DNA from: CAZQCI01 sp964592255
Lineage (GTDB): Bacteria > UBA10199 > SBBF01
DNA: 6,622 bases
Assembly: GCA_964592255.1 (NCBI GenBank)
Contig: CAZQCI010000115.1
Span: 1-6,622 of the forward strand
Reading direction: 5' to 3'
A program made the position numbers and the translations under genes. The notes beneath the pieces are model-generated. The model saw only the letters and a list, made by a program, of their open reading frames with translations. It made no database searches and was not told the origin of the DNA. Shown here piece after piece: positions 1 to 6,137 of the stretch. The first letter of the stretch is position 1. Every line of letters starts with the position of its first letter.

Positions 1-488
1 ACATCCCGGCTGATTTGGTCGACAAGGCCACGGAAGCCCGCGCGGTCATGGTCGAGGCCGCCGCTGAAGCCAGCGAAGCCCTGATGGACAAGTACCTGAA
101 CGACGGTGATTTGACCGAAGCCGAAATCATTGTTTCTGGTGGCCGAGCTATGGGGAATGCCGATAACTTCAAAGTTTTGCGTGAGCTTGCTGATGTGTTG
201 GGTGCCACTGTAGGCGCCAGCCGTGCCGCGGTCGATTCTGGCTATGCTCCTCATGATATGCAGGTGGGGCAGACCGGTAAGGTGGTTAACCCCAAACTCT
301 ACATCGCTTGTGGTATTTCTGGTGCTATTCAACATTTGGCTGGTATGCGAAGCTCCAAAATCATTGTCGCTATTAACAAAGACCCCGATGCTCCTATGTT
401 TCAACGAGCGGATTATGGTGTGGTCGGCGATTTGTTTACCTTTGTTCCTCTCTTTACCCAAGAGCTGAAAAAAGTGCTCGCAGAGTAG
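1..488 (+). CDS. etfA: Electron transfer flavoprotein alpha subunit, C-terminal half (5' end outside window)
   Basis: ETF is a soluble FAD-containing heterodimer that takes electrons from acyl-CoA dehydrogenases and passes them to ETF:quinone oxidoreductase. The reading frame is open to the left edge (first complete codon at base 3) and ends at TAG 486-488, giving 161 visible residues. The family is usually about 310-320 residues, so roughly the N-terminal half is missing and the TTG at 15 is internal, not a start. The visible part is the FAD-binding domain. In order it shows SGGR, the SRAAVDSG segment, QVGQTGK, GISGAIQH, AINKDPDAP and ADYGVVGD, all hallmark segments of EtfA that wrap the flavin. 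In many genomes etfB lies directly upstream; that lies outside the window. It probably serves the acyl-CoA dehydrogenase encoded at 4387-6042, among others. Identification is very secure. Confidence 0.97.
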   Translation, partial: IPADLVDKATEARAVMVEAAAEASEALMDKYLNDGDLTEAEIIVSGGRAMGNADNFKVLRELADVLGATVGASRAAVDSGYAPHDMQVGQTGKVVNPKLYIACGISGAIQHLAGMRSSKIIVAINKDPDAPMFQRADYGVVGDLFTFVPLFTQELKKVLAE

Positions 489-550
489 TTTGCTGCTTCA
501 GTTCTTGGTCTCGAGTCTCAGCTTAAAATTTTTTATGTGTTTACCAGGCT

Positions 551-625
551 GTTACCCCCGTCTGGGTGGGGTTCCACTTTGGATTTCGGCTTGCCACATT
601 GTGGCTAAATAATGCCGGAATGACG
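551..625 (+). repeat. Degenerate copy of palindromic repeat family A (twin hairpin)
   Basis: This non-coding element lies between etfA and the convergent gene at 714-1652. It shares its ends and layout with the intact copy at 6067-6137: it opens with a GTTACCCC-type arm that closes with GGGGTTCCA, and it finishes with GCCGGAATGACG. The first arm can form a 5-bp stem (ACCCC 554-558 with GGGGT 568-572). The second arm pairs ATTTCGGC (583-590) with GCCGGAAT (614-621), with one G-T wobble. The loop of the second arm, a tetraloop in the other copy, is expanded here to 23 bases and contains its own nested hairpin, GCCACA 593-598 with TGTGGC 600-605. It is followed by a T-rich run (626-633), so it might help end transcription of etfA; that is a guess. 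Confidence 0.7.
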
Positions 626-713
626 ATTTTTTTATCCACTCAATTGCAAACTGTCCTACTACTGAATCGATAGGAGTGGTCTTAGTCAAAAGTTGGGCTG
701 AGGCCGTATGAAA

Positions 714-1652
714 TTATAATGAGACGCAGCTATCTGTTTTGGTAAAAGCGGGGTGTTGATTGCGTGTATATAAACTTGAAACCCAATTTTTCAAACTGTC
801 CTCTTTAGTTAAATACGCTCTGAGCATGGCGTTGTAATTATCGTACCCGTCCACAAGAGTAGAGGTTTCCCATTGGCTGGTAATTAAATTTCTGTAATTG
901 ATAAAAATATCCTGAGGGTTTGCAGATGCCTTTAGCCCGCTCTTAAAAAGAATAAAACGTGCCTGATTTTGATAAGCGTAGACTTCGTTAGCGAGTGAGC
1001 TGGCTTTGCTTTTTTCCGTTGGACAAGTGAATTGACCGTTTGGAAGTGTTCGGTCGTGTTCTTGCAGTTCCAAAATGCTGCTAGGGCTATAGGTTAATTG
1101 TGTTTGCTGACCATCTAAATTAAATCCAAAAGCAAAATTTTTGTACTCATCATCTTGCGATGTAAAAGCTTTTAACATTAATGCGTGGGATAATTCGTGA
1201 ATGAAGGCATCTGGTGGGGAATTTGCTTTAAAAAAGAGAGTATTGCTGACGACATCATAACGGGCCTGATCTTTAAAAAGAGGTGAATCTATTTGTTTAA
1301 AACGAATTGATGGGAGAAGTGTTGCCATTCGTTCTAAATCATTGAGTAAAAGACGAAAACGTTCAGGGAGTTTTTTGCGACGAGATAATATTCTGATGTC
1401 AGCTTTTATTTCGTTTTGTAGTTTTTCTTTGATGGGGTTGTATAAAAAGTCGCTGAATTTTTTAACTTCCACAAAAGCAAGTCCATCTGTTCGTGCTAAG
1501 GGTTCCGGATAGTTTTTTAATAATTGTTTTGCGGCGTCTTCCCGGGAGAGGTTTTTTCCAAATTGGATGCATTCTTGCTTTTTCTGAACGTGCCCATCAT
1601 GGTTTAAGTCCATCCATAAGGTATTGCCTGCCTGTGCTAGTTCTATTTTCAA
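714..1652 (-). CDS. Unrecognised protein with HExxH zinc-metallopeptidase motif and EF-hand-like loop
   Basis: I do not recognise the family of this 312-residue protein. The clearest motif is HELSH at residues 152-156, preceded by a hydrophobic strand-like stretch (TLFF, about 138-141) and PPDAFI. This is the usual setting of the zinc-binding helix of gluzincin-type metallopeptidases, where the two His bind zinc and Glu153 would be the catalytic base. A third ligand is not obvious; Glu223 in NEVYAY is one candidate. Near the N-terminus, residues 15-22 (DLNHDGHV) resemble a calcium-binding EF-hand/dockerin loop, but the usual position-12 acid is Gln and an acid follows at position 13. No signal peptide or membrane segment is seen, so it looks cytosolic or exported by another route. 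The start is TTG, supported by AAAGGA 8 bases upstream and an in-frame stop just before it. It is divergent from 1844-3058. Function as a peptidase is inference. Confidence 0.8.
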   Translation of the reverse strand: MKIELAQAGNTLWMDLNHDGHVQKKQECIQFGKNLSREDAAKQLLKNYPEPLARTDGLAFVEVKKFSDFLYNPIKEKLQNEIKADIRILSRRKKLPERFRLLLNDLERMATLLPSIRFKQIDSPLFKDQARYDVVSNTLFFKANSPPDAFIHELSHALMLKAFTSQDDEYKNFAFGFNLDGQQTQLTYSPSSILELQEHDRTLPNGQFTCPTEKSKASSLANEVYAYQNQARFILFKSGLKASANPQDIFINYRNLITSQWETSTLVDGYDNYNAMLRAYLTKEDSLKNWVSSLYTRNQHPAFTKTDSCVSL

Positions 1653-1660
1653 GATAAAAA

Positions 1661-1666
1661 TCCTTT
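1661..1666 (-). promoter_or_regulatory. Ribosome binding site fixing the TTG start of the HExxH gene
   Basis: On the minus strand AAAGGA sits 8 bases before the TTG at 1650-1652. No ATG or GTG is available in frame between that TTG and the upstream in-frame TAA, so the Shine-Dalgarno match and spacing decide the non-ATG start. Confidence 0.6.
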
Positions 1667-1675
1667 AATTTCAAT

Positions 1676-1689
1676 ATCTTAATTAAGAT
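1676..1689. promoter_or_regulatory. Perfect 14-bp palindrome in divergent intergenic region (possible operator)
   Basis: ATCTTAATTAAGAT reads the same on both strands with no mismatch. It lies between the two divergent genes, upstream of the ribosome site of the minus-strand gene, and overlaps that gene's candidate -10 element. A perfect dyad here is a reasonable binding site for a dimeric repressor. AT-rich DNA produces such dyads by chance more often, so the role is inferred only from position. Confidence 0.35.
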
Positions 1690-1703
1690 TTTGAGTGTGT
1701 AAG
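1676..1703 (-). promoter_or_regulatory. Candidate promoter of the HExxH gene, with its -10 inside a 14-bp palindrome
   Basis: On the minus strand CTTACA (1698-1703) and TAAGAT (1676-1681) are separated by 16 bases, each matching four of six consensus sigma-70 positions. Transcription would begin close to 1669, leaving a very short leader before the ribosome site. The match is weak and made by eye in AT-rich DNA. Confidence 0.25.
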
Positions 1704-1780
1704 CCGGGCCTTATGAACTTATATTCTTATCGTTAAGGCTGTCTAAAAGTTGCTATTTTTTCAACGTAAGTCAATTTTTT

Positions 1781-1810
1781 TTAGGACAAAAGTTAAAAAC
1801 AATGTAAAAT
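1781..1810 (+). promoter_or_regulatory. Candidate promoter of the 404-residue orphan gene
   Basis: TAAAAT at 1805-1810 is a good -10 match. TTAGGA at 1781-1786, 18 bases upstream, is a poor -35. The start of transcription would fall near 1817, giving a leader of about 27 bases before the ATG at 1844. The surrounding region is strongly AT-rich, so the call is weak. Confidence 0.25.
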
Positions 1811-1843
1811 GACGATTGTAGATGTATTGTCTGTTTTTTGACG

Positions 1844-3058
1844 ATGAAGGTTACAACTCACATTCCTACGCCTGAAGAATTAAAGGCTCAAGCTGACGAG
1901 GAGGGGATTTCCCTCAGTGAAGTCGCCGCCCGTTATGCTAACCCTCAAACAGTAGCTCAAGCTTTAGGTGTTGATAAAGTTGATCTTGACCCTTCCGATA
2001 CGGATAGTTCCGGTTACGTAAAAGCAGGGACTGAAGTAACTGTGGAGCTTTTACATGATGGTTGGGAAAAATTGGACATCCCTTTCCGGCCCGAGTTTGT
2101 ATTGTCACCGGGACAATTAGCCTTTTTCAGCCGTATTAAAGTAGAGCCCAAACCAGGGGGGGCCTTTACCTTAAAGCCTAAAGATACAAAAAGATACGAT
2201 AAAGATACTACAGAGTTGCTTAGAGAATTAGGTGATAATTTAACTGTGGCTTCAGGGTGTGATGTCAAAACTGAAGTTTACCCTTACGTTACCGTAACTC
2301 CTTTGCGAACCTTGCAAGATGTAAGAAGAGAAATTTTTACCAGTGTTGCAGGAGCTTTAACCCCTGAAGAGAAGGGGGTTTTTGCCCGGCTGACACTTAG
2401 TGTTCCCGCCCCAGGTCAATTGGAGTTGACTGCAGATCCCAAGGATGAAGCGGCCGTACAGCTTGTAGATAAACTGTATCGTTTTTTAGATGCAGAAAAA
2501 CAGGAATGGAGTGTGGGCTATCATACTCAAGAAGCGAGTCTGCCTTATACCCTTGGGTTTAGGATGAAAGGTTTTGAACCTGTTAAGGAAGCCATTGCCA
2601 GTATGGGCCGATCGGGTGGGGGAAGTTACGTTAATTCCATGGTGGCCATGGTTCCTGAATCTCAGTCCAATCGTTTACCTTATCCTCGGAATACCGGCTC
2701 ATTTAAATTTCCTCTTTCTGTGCCAGCTAGAGCAAATGCACCTCGGTATGATAAAAATAAATTTGAACCCATCTTGGCTACAAAAATTAGACAGCTTTAT
2801 GAAAGTTGGTATAGGAATAATAGTGTGATGCCCGATAGTGTTGAAATTAACATCGTTGCTGATTGGGGGAAAAATCAATGGGTGCTGTCTGTCGACAATC
2901 GGTTACAAGGCCACGAATTGCCTGAAGAGTTGCGACAACAAGTTTTAAAAGCATTGGAAAGAGATATGCAGCAATATAGCCTGCCAGCACTACCTCCAGG
3001 CACTGTAAGGTCATCAAGCAGTGTGTTTAGTCACAAATACATAATCACTAAACCCTAA
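1844..3058 (+). CDS. Orphan protein with duplicated internal module, function unknown
   Basis: I do not recognise this 404-residue protein. It has no signal peptide or membrane segment. Residues 1-45 look helical (TPEELKAQ, then a second helix to about residue 42). Residues 52-59 (DTDSSGYV) form an EF-hand-like acidic loop with Glu at position 13. Two modules match at a constant offset of 85 residues: Leu87/Leu172, Pro89/Pro174, Phe95/Phe180 and Arg97/Arg182 are identical, with conservative changes between them, and each is followed by a Pro-Gly turn and a PKD tripeptide (112-114, 199-201). A third, weaker module of helix, two strands and helix may lie at about 309-376. A Gly/Ser-rich linker (about 254-261) separates the halves. 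The start at ATG 1844 is preferred to the TTG at 1838; neither has a clear ribosome site. It is divergent from the HExxH gene, which may be its partner. Confidence 0.75.
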   Translation: MKVTTHIPTPEELKAQADEEGISLSEVAARYANPQTVAQALGVDKVDLDPSDTDSSGYVKAGTEVTVELLHDGWEKLDIPFRPEFVLSPGQLAFFSRIKVEPKPGGAFTLKPKDTKRYDKDTTELLRELGDNLTVASGCDVKTEVYPYVTVTPLRTLQDVRREIFTSVAGALTPEEKGVFARLTLSVPAPGQLELTADPKDEAAVQLVDKLYRFLDAEKQEWSVGYHTQEASLPYTLGFRMKGFEPVKEAIASMGRSGGGSYVNSMVAMVPESQSNRLPYPRNTGSFKFPLSVPARANAPRYDKNKFEPILATKIRQLYESWYRNNSVMPDSVEINIVADWGKNQWVLSVDNRLQGHELPEELRQQVLKALERDMQQYSLPALPPGTVRSSSSVFSHKYIITKP

Positions 3059-3142
3059 AAAATAAAACGTCTGGTTCATTTCTAGAGATAAAATCTTGAG
3101 TTTTTGTGTTTGAAGAATTGATTATAGGGGCCAGTTTTGTTG

Positions 3143-4294
3143 TTAGGTTTTTTTAATTAAAAGTCTTCTCTCAATTTCAAAAATCTTCTCGGCGATTTTT
3201 TCTTTTCCTAATTTCTTTTTGTCATTTTCTTTGATGAAAAGATCAGCGCCGTATTTTTCCAAAGCTGTGTTGGGGCGGATGTTTTTAAGGCCAATCAATT
3301 GGAAAGTGACAATGCCGGTATTGGGAATGGGGCCTTCTTCTTTGGCGAGTACTCGGGAAATCGCATAGACTGTATCTCCACTCACACTCGGCTGGGTGTG
3401 GTAGCCTTCGGTGTAACCGAAATCAGCCAAGGAATTTTCACTAACATCGCGGCTGGCTAGGCCACAGAGCCAGGCAAACAAAAGTCCGCCGTAAACGATG
3501 GGTTCGCCGCTCATGGCTCCACTACGTGCGGTGGAATAAAGGCGATCGTAATGCAAAGGATGGGTGTTCATCACTTTGTAAGTCCATTCAAAATGTTCAT
3601 CAGTTACGGTTCTGCCATTCGCGTGAACGATGATGTCGCCCACGTTGAAATTTTCAAAATACGAATTAATACCGGTTAAATCCTTAGGATAATTTTTTTG
3701 AGCTTCCGGAAGCTCAATCGATAAATTTTCCAGTTGAGGAAAAGGTTGGTTTTGAATGGTGGTGGGGCTGCTTTGCTTGCCAGCGCCCGCTACCATAATT
3801 TTGCGGTCGTATTGCAGTACTGTTTCTTTCTTTTGATTAACCGCTAAAGTGCGGATACTCACGATGCCGGGTTTTGCAGGGTCTTTTTGATCGCGCTTTA
3901 ACACTTTTGTATAAGCACGCAGGGTGTCTCCCGGATAGACGGGTTTTGCAAAACAGACATTGTAATATCCCAAGTTGGCAATCGCTTTTTCGGAATCGTT
4001 TTGTACGCCCAAAGAAAGCGCGATATTCATGACCATCAGCGGTGAGACGACGAGGTCTTTGAACCCGTGCGCTTTGGCGTATTCCTCATTTAAGTACAGA
4101 GGATTCATTTCCATGAACGTCGTCGCAAAATCGATGGCAAAGGCTTTGGTAATTGTGAGCCCCCGTGGATGGCAGAAAACTTCGCCTTCGTTGAAATCTT
4201 CTAATACTCTCCCATATTGGGGGTATTTTACTTTGCTGACATCAGCAGCTTGAGAGGGAGCGACTTCTTTGAATAAAGGGTAGGGGATGTTCAT
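3143..4294 (-). CDS. mch: Double-hotdog MaoC-family hydratase, probable mesaconyl-C1-CoA hydratase
   Basis: This 383-residue protein contains two MaoC-like hotdog domains, about residues 30-165 and 210-345. Each starts with a FN-E/V-G-E/D segment and carries a later GDT tripeptide (122-124 and 306-308). In the ethylmalonyl-CoA pathway Mch hydrates mesaconyl-C1-CoA to beta-methylmalyl-CoA. The role here is inferred mainly from the mcd- and mcl-like genes upstream in the same operon. The hydratase-2 signature is altered in both halves: MNPLY (63-67) in the first and MNTHPLHYD (242-250) in the second. The second keeps PLH, so it is the likelier catalytic half. A basic tail (about 355-383) follows the second domain. 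Length is somewhat above the roughly 340-360 residues I recall for characterised Mch proteins. ATG 4292-4294 is the first possible start; its ribosome site lies inside the upstream repeat. Another double-hotdog dehydratase is the main alternative. Confidence 0.8.
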   Translation of the reverse strand: MNIPYPLFKEVAPSQAADVSKVKYPQYGRVLEDFNEGEVFCHPRGLTITKAFAIDFATTFMEMNPLYLNEEYAKAHGFKDLVVSPLMVMNIALSLGVQNDSEKAIANLGYYNVCFAKPVYPGDTLRAYTKVLKRDQKDPAKPGIVSIRTLAVNQKKETVLQYDRKIMVAGAGKQSSPTTIQNQPFPQLENLSIELPEAQKNYPKDLTGINSYFENFNVGDIIVHANGRTVTDEHFEWTYKVMNTHPLHYDRLYSTARSGAMSGEPIVYGGLLFAWLCGLASRDVSENSLADFGYTEGYHTQPSVSGDTVYAISRVLAKEEGPIPNTGIVTFQLIGLKNIRPNTALEKYGADLFIKENDKKKLGKEKIAEKIFEIERRLLIKKT

Positions 4295-4305
4295 AAATTT
4301 TTGTA

Positions 4306-4383
4306 ATCCCTCCTAACCTCCCCTTATCCTAAGGGGAGGAAATTAATTTCCCCCTCTTAGGATAAGAGGGGGCCAGGGGGAGT
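4306..4383. repeat. Palindromic repeat family B: 2 x 39-bp imperfect inverted repeat with twin hairpins
   Basis: The element fills most of the 92-base gap between mcd and mch. Its two 39-base arms meet at 4344/4345 in AATT|AATT and match at 30 of 39 positions. Each arm also folds alone: 4317-4339 makes a perfect 10-bp stem with a TCC loop, and 4350-4372 makes a perfect 10-bp stem with a GGA loop. Two of the between-arm differences are compensated base-pair swaps inside these small stems (4319/4337 and 4322/4334 against their mirror positions). This is the layout of a small non-autonomous palindromic element. I recall broadly similar CCCCCTC...GAGGGGG repeats from other bacterial genomes but cannot name the family. 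It starts three bases after the mcd stop codon and could act as an mRNA processing, stability or attenuation site. Confidence 0.85.
4309..4314 (-). promoter_or_regulatory. Shine-Dalgarno of mch, supplied by repeat B at long spacing
   Basis: On the minus strand AGGAGG ends 14 bases before the mch ATG, longer than the usual 5-9, with only A/T-rich sequence between. It lies in the outer part of the repeat B arm. It is free if the two small hairpins form, and it pairs with the segment just after the mcd stop codon if the full-length hairpin forms. Confidence 0.5.
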
Positions 4384-4386
4384 TAC

Positions 4387-6042
4387 TCAAGCATTTTTCA
4401 ATTTTTCTTCAACCAAACTTCTTACACACACACGCAACACCAATACATCTTCCGCACCTTCAAATAAACTGAAGACTCGGGAGTCCACATAATATCGGCT
4501 TACGGCGTATTCTTCCGCATAACCATAACCACCGTGAAGTTGCATGGCTTCGCGCGCCACCCATTCGGCAATTTTACTGGCGTAAACTTTAACCAGCGAG
4601 GCTTCCATTTGTCCTTTATGTTCATCCATCAATTTGGCGCCGTAGTAAGTCAATTGACGGGTGGCTTGAATGATGGCGGCCATTCTTACCAATTTGTATT
4701 GAGTGATTTGATAGTTGAAAATGGGTTGTTTGAAAACCTGACGATCGTTGGAATATTTAAGCGCCGCTTCAAATGCAGCTTGCATCACACCCAGGGCGCG
4801 TGCGGCGGTTTGGATGCGGCCGCCGGAGAAACCTTCCATTTGGAGATAGAAACCTTTTCCTAAACCCGCTTCACCACCGATTAAGTTTTCATCAGGCACG
4901 AAGTAATCTTTAAAGTTCACTTCAAAACTGTGCATGCCGCGATAGCCGATAGTGCCAATCGCTTTGCCTTCGATGTGACCTCCATTGGGTTGATCATAAG
5001 TAAAATCGTGACCGTCAAACGAGGGTTTTTCGGCCAAGAGAATGGAAAGTCCTTTGTGGCCGGCTTTCGGGTCTGCATCCGTGCGGCAGAGAACGAGGAG
5101 GACGTGCGCGTAACCGGCAAAGGTGCACCAGGTTTTGGTGCCATTGATAAGCCATCCACCGGCTGTTTTTGTGGCGGCCACTTTCATGCTGGCGACGTCG
5201 GAGCCGTAGTCAGGTTCCGTCACGGCTACGGCACAAAACTTGTCTCCCGTGGCTAATAAAGGCAACCATTTGGCTTTTTGTTCTTCGCTCCCCCCTTTAA
5301 GAAGGGCTTTGGAAATAATTTCTGGACGCGTGATCAAGCTGCCAGCGGCCCCCAGAGAGCCGCGGCTTAATTCCTCAGTCACCAAAATCATTCCCATATT
5401 ATCTGGCTTAGAATCGTCCTGAAATCCGCCGAATTTTTGGGGAATGGATAGGCCAAAACATCCGAGTTCTTTCAGGCCATTCATGATCTCCGAAGGAATC
5501 AACGTATCGTGGCGGTGAATATGTTCGGCCTTTGGCATCACGACATCTTCCGCAAATTTTTTAAAGGTGTCGCGGATCATTTGTTGGTCGTCGTTTAATC
5601 CATAAGTGCCGCCGCTTTTTTTGTCATTTATTTCCTTGGCGATGCGTTCGATATTTTTTGGGTCGAGTACTGCGCCAACAAAAGCCATCATGTCGTTATT
5701 CCACACGGTTTCCCCCATCAAATTATGGGACAGCTGAAGGGAACTCATATGTTGAACAAATTTTCCGGAAAGTTCTTGCAACACATCAGCTGTGTAGAAG
5801 AGGGCTAAATCTTTTTCTAAATTGCCGCCCACGCGTTCGGCATAATCCACAATTTGGCGTGCTGCCAAAAGTTGACTTTTGGCCCATACAGCGTCGTAAC
5901 TGGCCAATTGGTATTGGTCTAGTTTAGAAATGGACAGTTTTCCATTGTCGGCCGATTCTTTGGCTAAAAAATCAAAAACAGAATCGATTAATTTTTCTCC
6001 CTTTTCAATAAGGGAGATGAGTTGGGATTTATTAAAAGTCAT
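4387..6042 (-). CDS. mcd: Acyl-CoA dehydrogenase with N-terminal extension, probable (2S)-methylsuccinyl-CoA dehydrogenase
   Basis: This is a FAD-dependent acyl-CoA dehydrogenase of 551 residues, about 150 longer at the N-terminus than a typical family member. The extension (helical, about 1-145) plus total length is characteristic of methylsuccinyl-CoA dehydrogenase, which oxidises (2S)-methylsuccinyl-CoA to mesaconyl-C1-CoA and reduces ETF. Both family signatures are intact: AVTEPDYGSDVAS at 273-285 and the QLHGGYGY...R...D block at 501-520. The probable catalytic base is Glu528 in LFEGAED. Arg434, Phe437 and Gln445 fit the usual flavin-contact region. ATG 6040-6042 is preceded by AAAGG with a short 4-base spacing. 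The gene lies between mcl- and mch-like genes, with gaps of 97 and 92 bases each occupied by a repeat. A dehydrogenase for another branched acyl-CoA is possible, but length, signatures and neighbours agree on Mcd. Confidence 0.88.
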   Translation of the reverse strand: MTFNKSQLISLIEKGEKLIDSVFDFLAKESADNGKLSISKLDQYQLASYDAVWAKSQLLAARQIVDYAERVGGNLEKDLALFYTADVLQELSGKFVQHMSSLQLSHNLMGETVWNNDMMAFVGAVLDPKNIERIAKEINDKKSGGTYGLNDDQQMIRDTFKKFAEDVVMPKAEHIHRHDTLIPSEIMNGLKELGCFGLSIPQKFGGFQDDSKPDNMGMILVTEELSRGSLGAAGSLITRPEIISKALLKGGSEEQKAKWLPLLATGDKFCAVAVTEPDYGSDVASMKVAATKTAGGWLINGTKTWCTFAGYAHVLLVLCRTDADPKAGHKGLSILLAEKPSFDGHDFTYDQPNGGHIEGKAIGTIGYRGMHSFEVNFKDYFVPDENLIGGEAGLGKGFYLQMEGFSGGRIQTAARALGVMQAAFEAALKYSNDRQVFKQPIFNYQITQYKLVRMAAIIQATRQLTYYGAKLMDEHKGQMEASLVKVYASKIAEWVAREAMQLHGGYGYAEEYAVSRYYVDSRVFSLFEGAEDVLVLRVCVRSLVEEKLKNA

Positions 6043-6066
6043 AAAACCTTTCGTAAAGTTACTTTC

Positions 6067-6137
6067 GTCACCCCGGCATGTTTTAAGCCGGGGTCCATTT
6101 TGAATTTAACTTGGATTCCGGCTTTCGCCGGAATGAC
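6067..6137. repeat. Palindromic repeat family A, intact copy (twin hairpin)
   Basis: This 71-bp element fills most of the gap between the mcl-like gene and mcd, ending two bases from the mcl stop codon. Its ends form an inverted repeat (GTCACCCCGGC against GTCATTCCGGC, 9 of 11). Two perfect 8-bp hairpins lie side by side: ACCCCGGC 6070-6077 with GCCGGGGT 6087-6094, and ATTCCGGC 6115-6122 with GCCGGAAT 6127-6134 around a TTTC loop. The arms differ by CC/GG versus TT/AA, a fully compensated change. GATTCCGGCTTTCGCCGGAATGAC-like palindromes are common dispersed repeats in many bacterial genomes. A second, decayed copy is at 551-625. Confidence 0.85.

Noticed and set aside
489..540. Possible Rho-independent terminator just after etfA (T-rich run near 528-533)
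   Set aside because: The T-run is there, but the upstream sequence forms only a 4-5 bp stem with a large loop; too weak to call.
647..802. 11-bp direct repeat CAAACTGTCCT at 647-657 and 792-802
   Set aside because: The second copy is inside the HExxH coding region, the flanks do not match, and there is no element between them, so chance is the likely cause.
1838..1843. TTG at 1838 as the start of the orphan plus-strand gene, adding two residues
   Set aside because: An ATG follows six bases later and no ribosome site favours the TTG, so ATG 1844 is the simpler choice, though neither start has a convincing Shine-Dalgarno.
3059..3142. Terminators between the convergent orphan gene and mch
   Set aside because: The 84-base gap has T-runs but no stem that I could pair convincingly on either strand.
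4534..5422. Open frames on the plus strand opposite the mcd gene, plus a further minus-strand frame
   Set aside because: They lie wholly within a strongly conserved acyl-CoA dehydrogenase with both family signatures intact; their translations show no motif and they are shadows.
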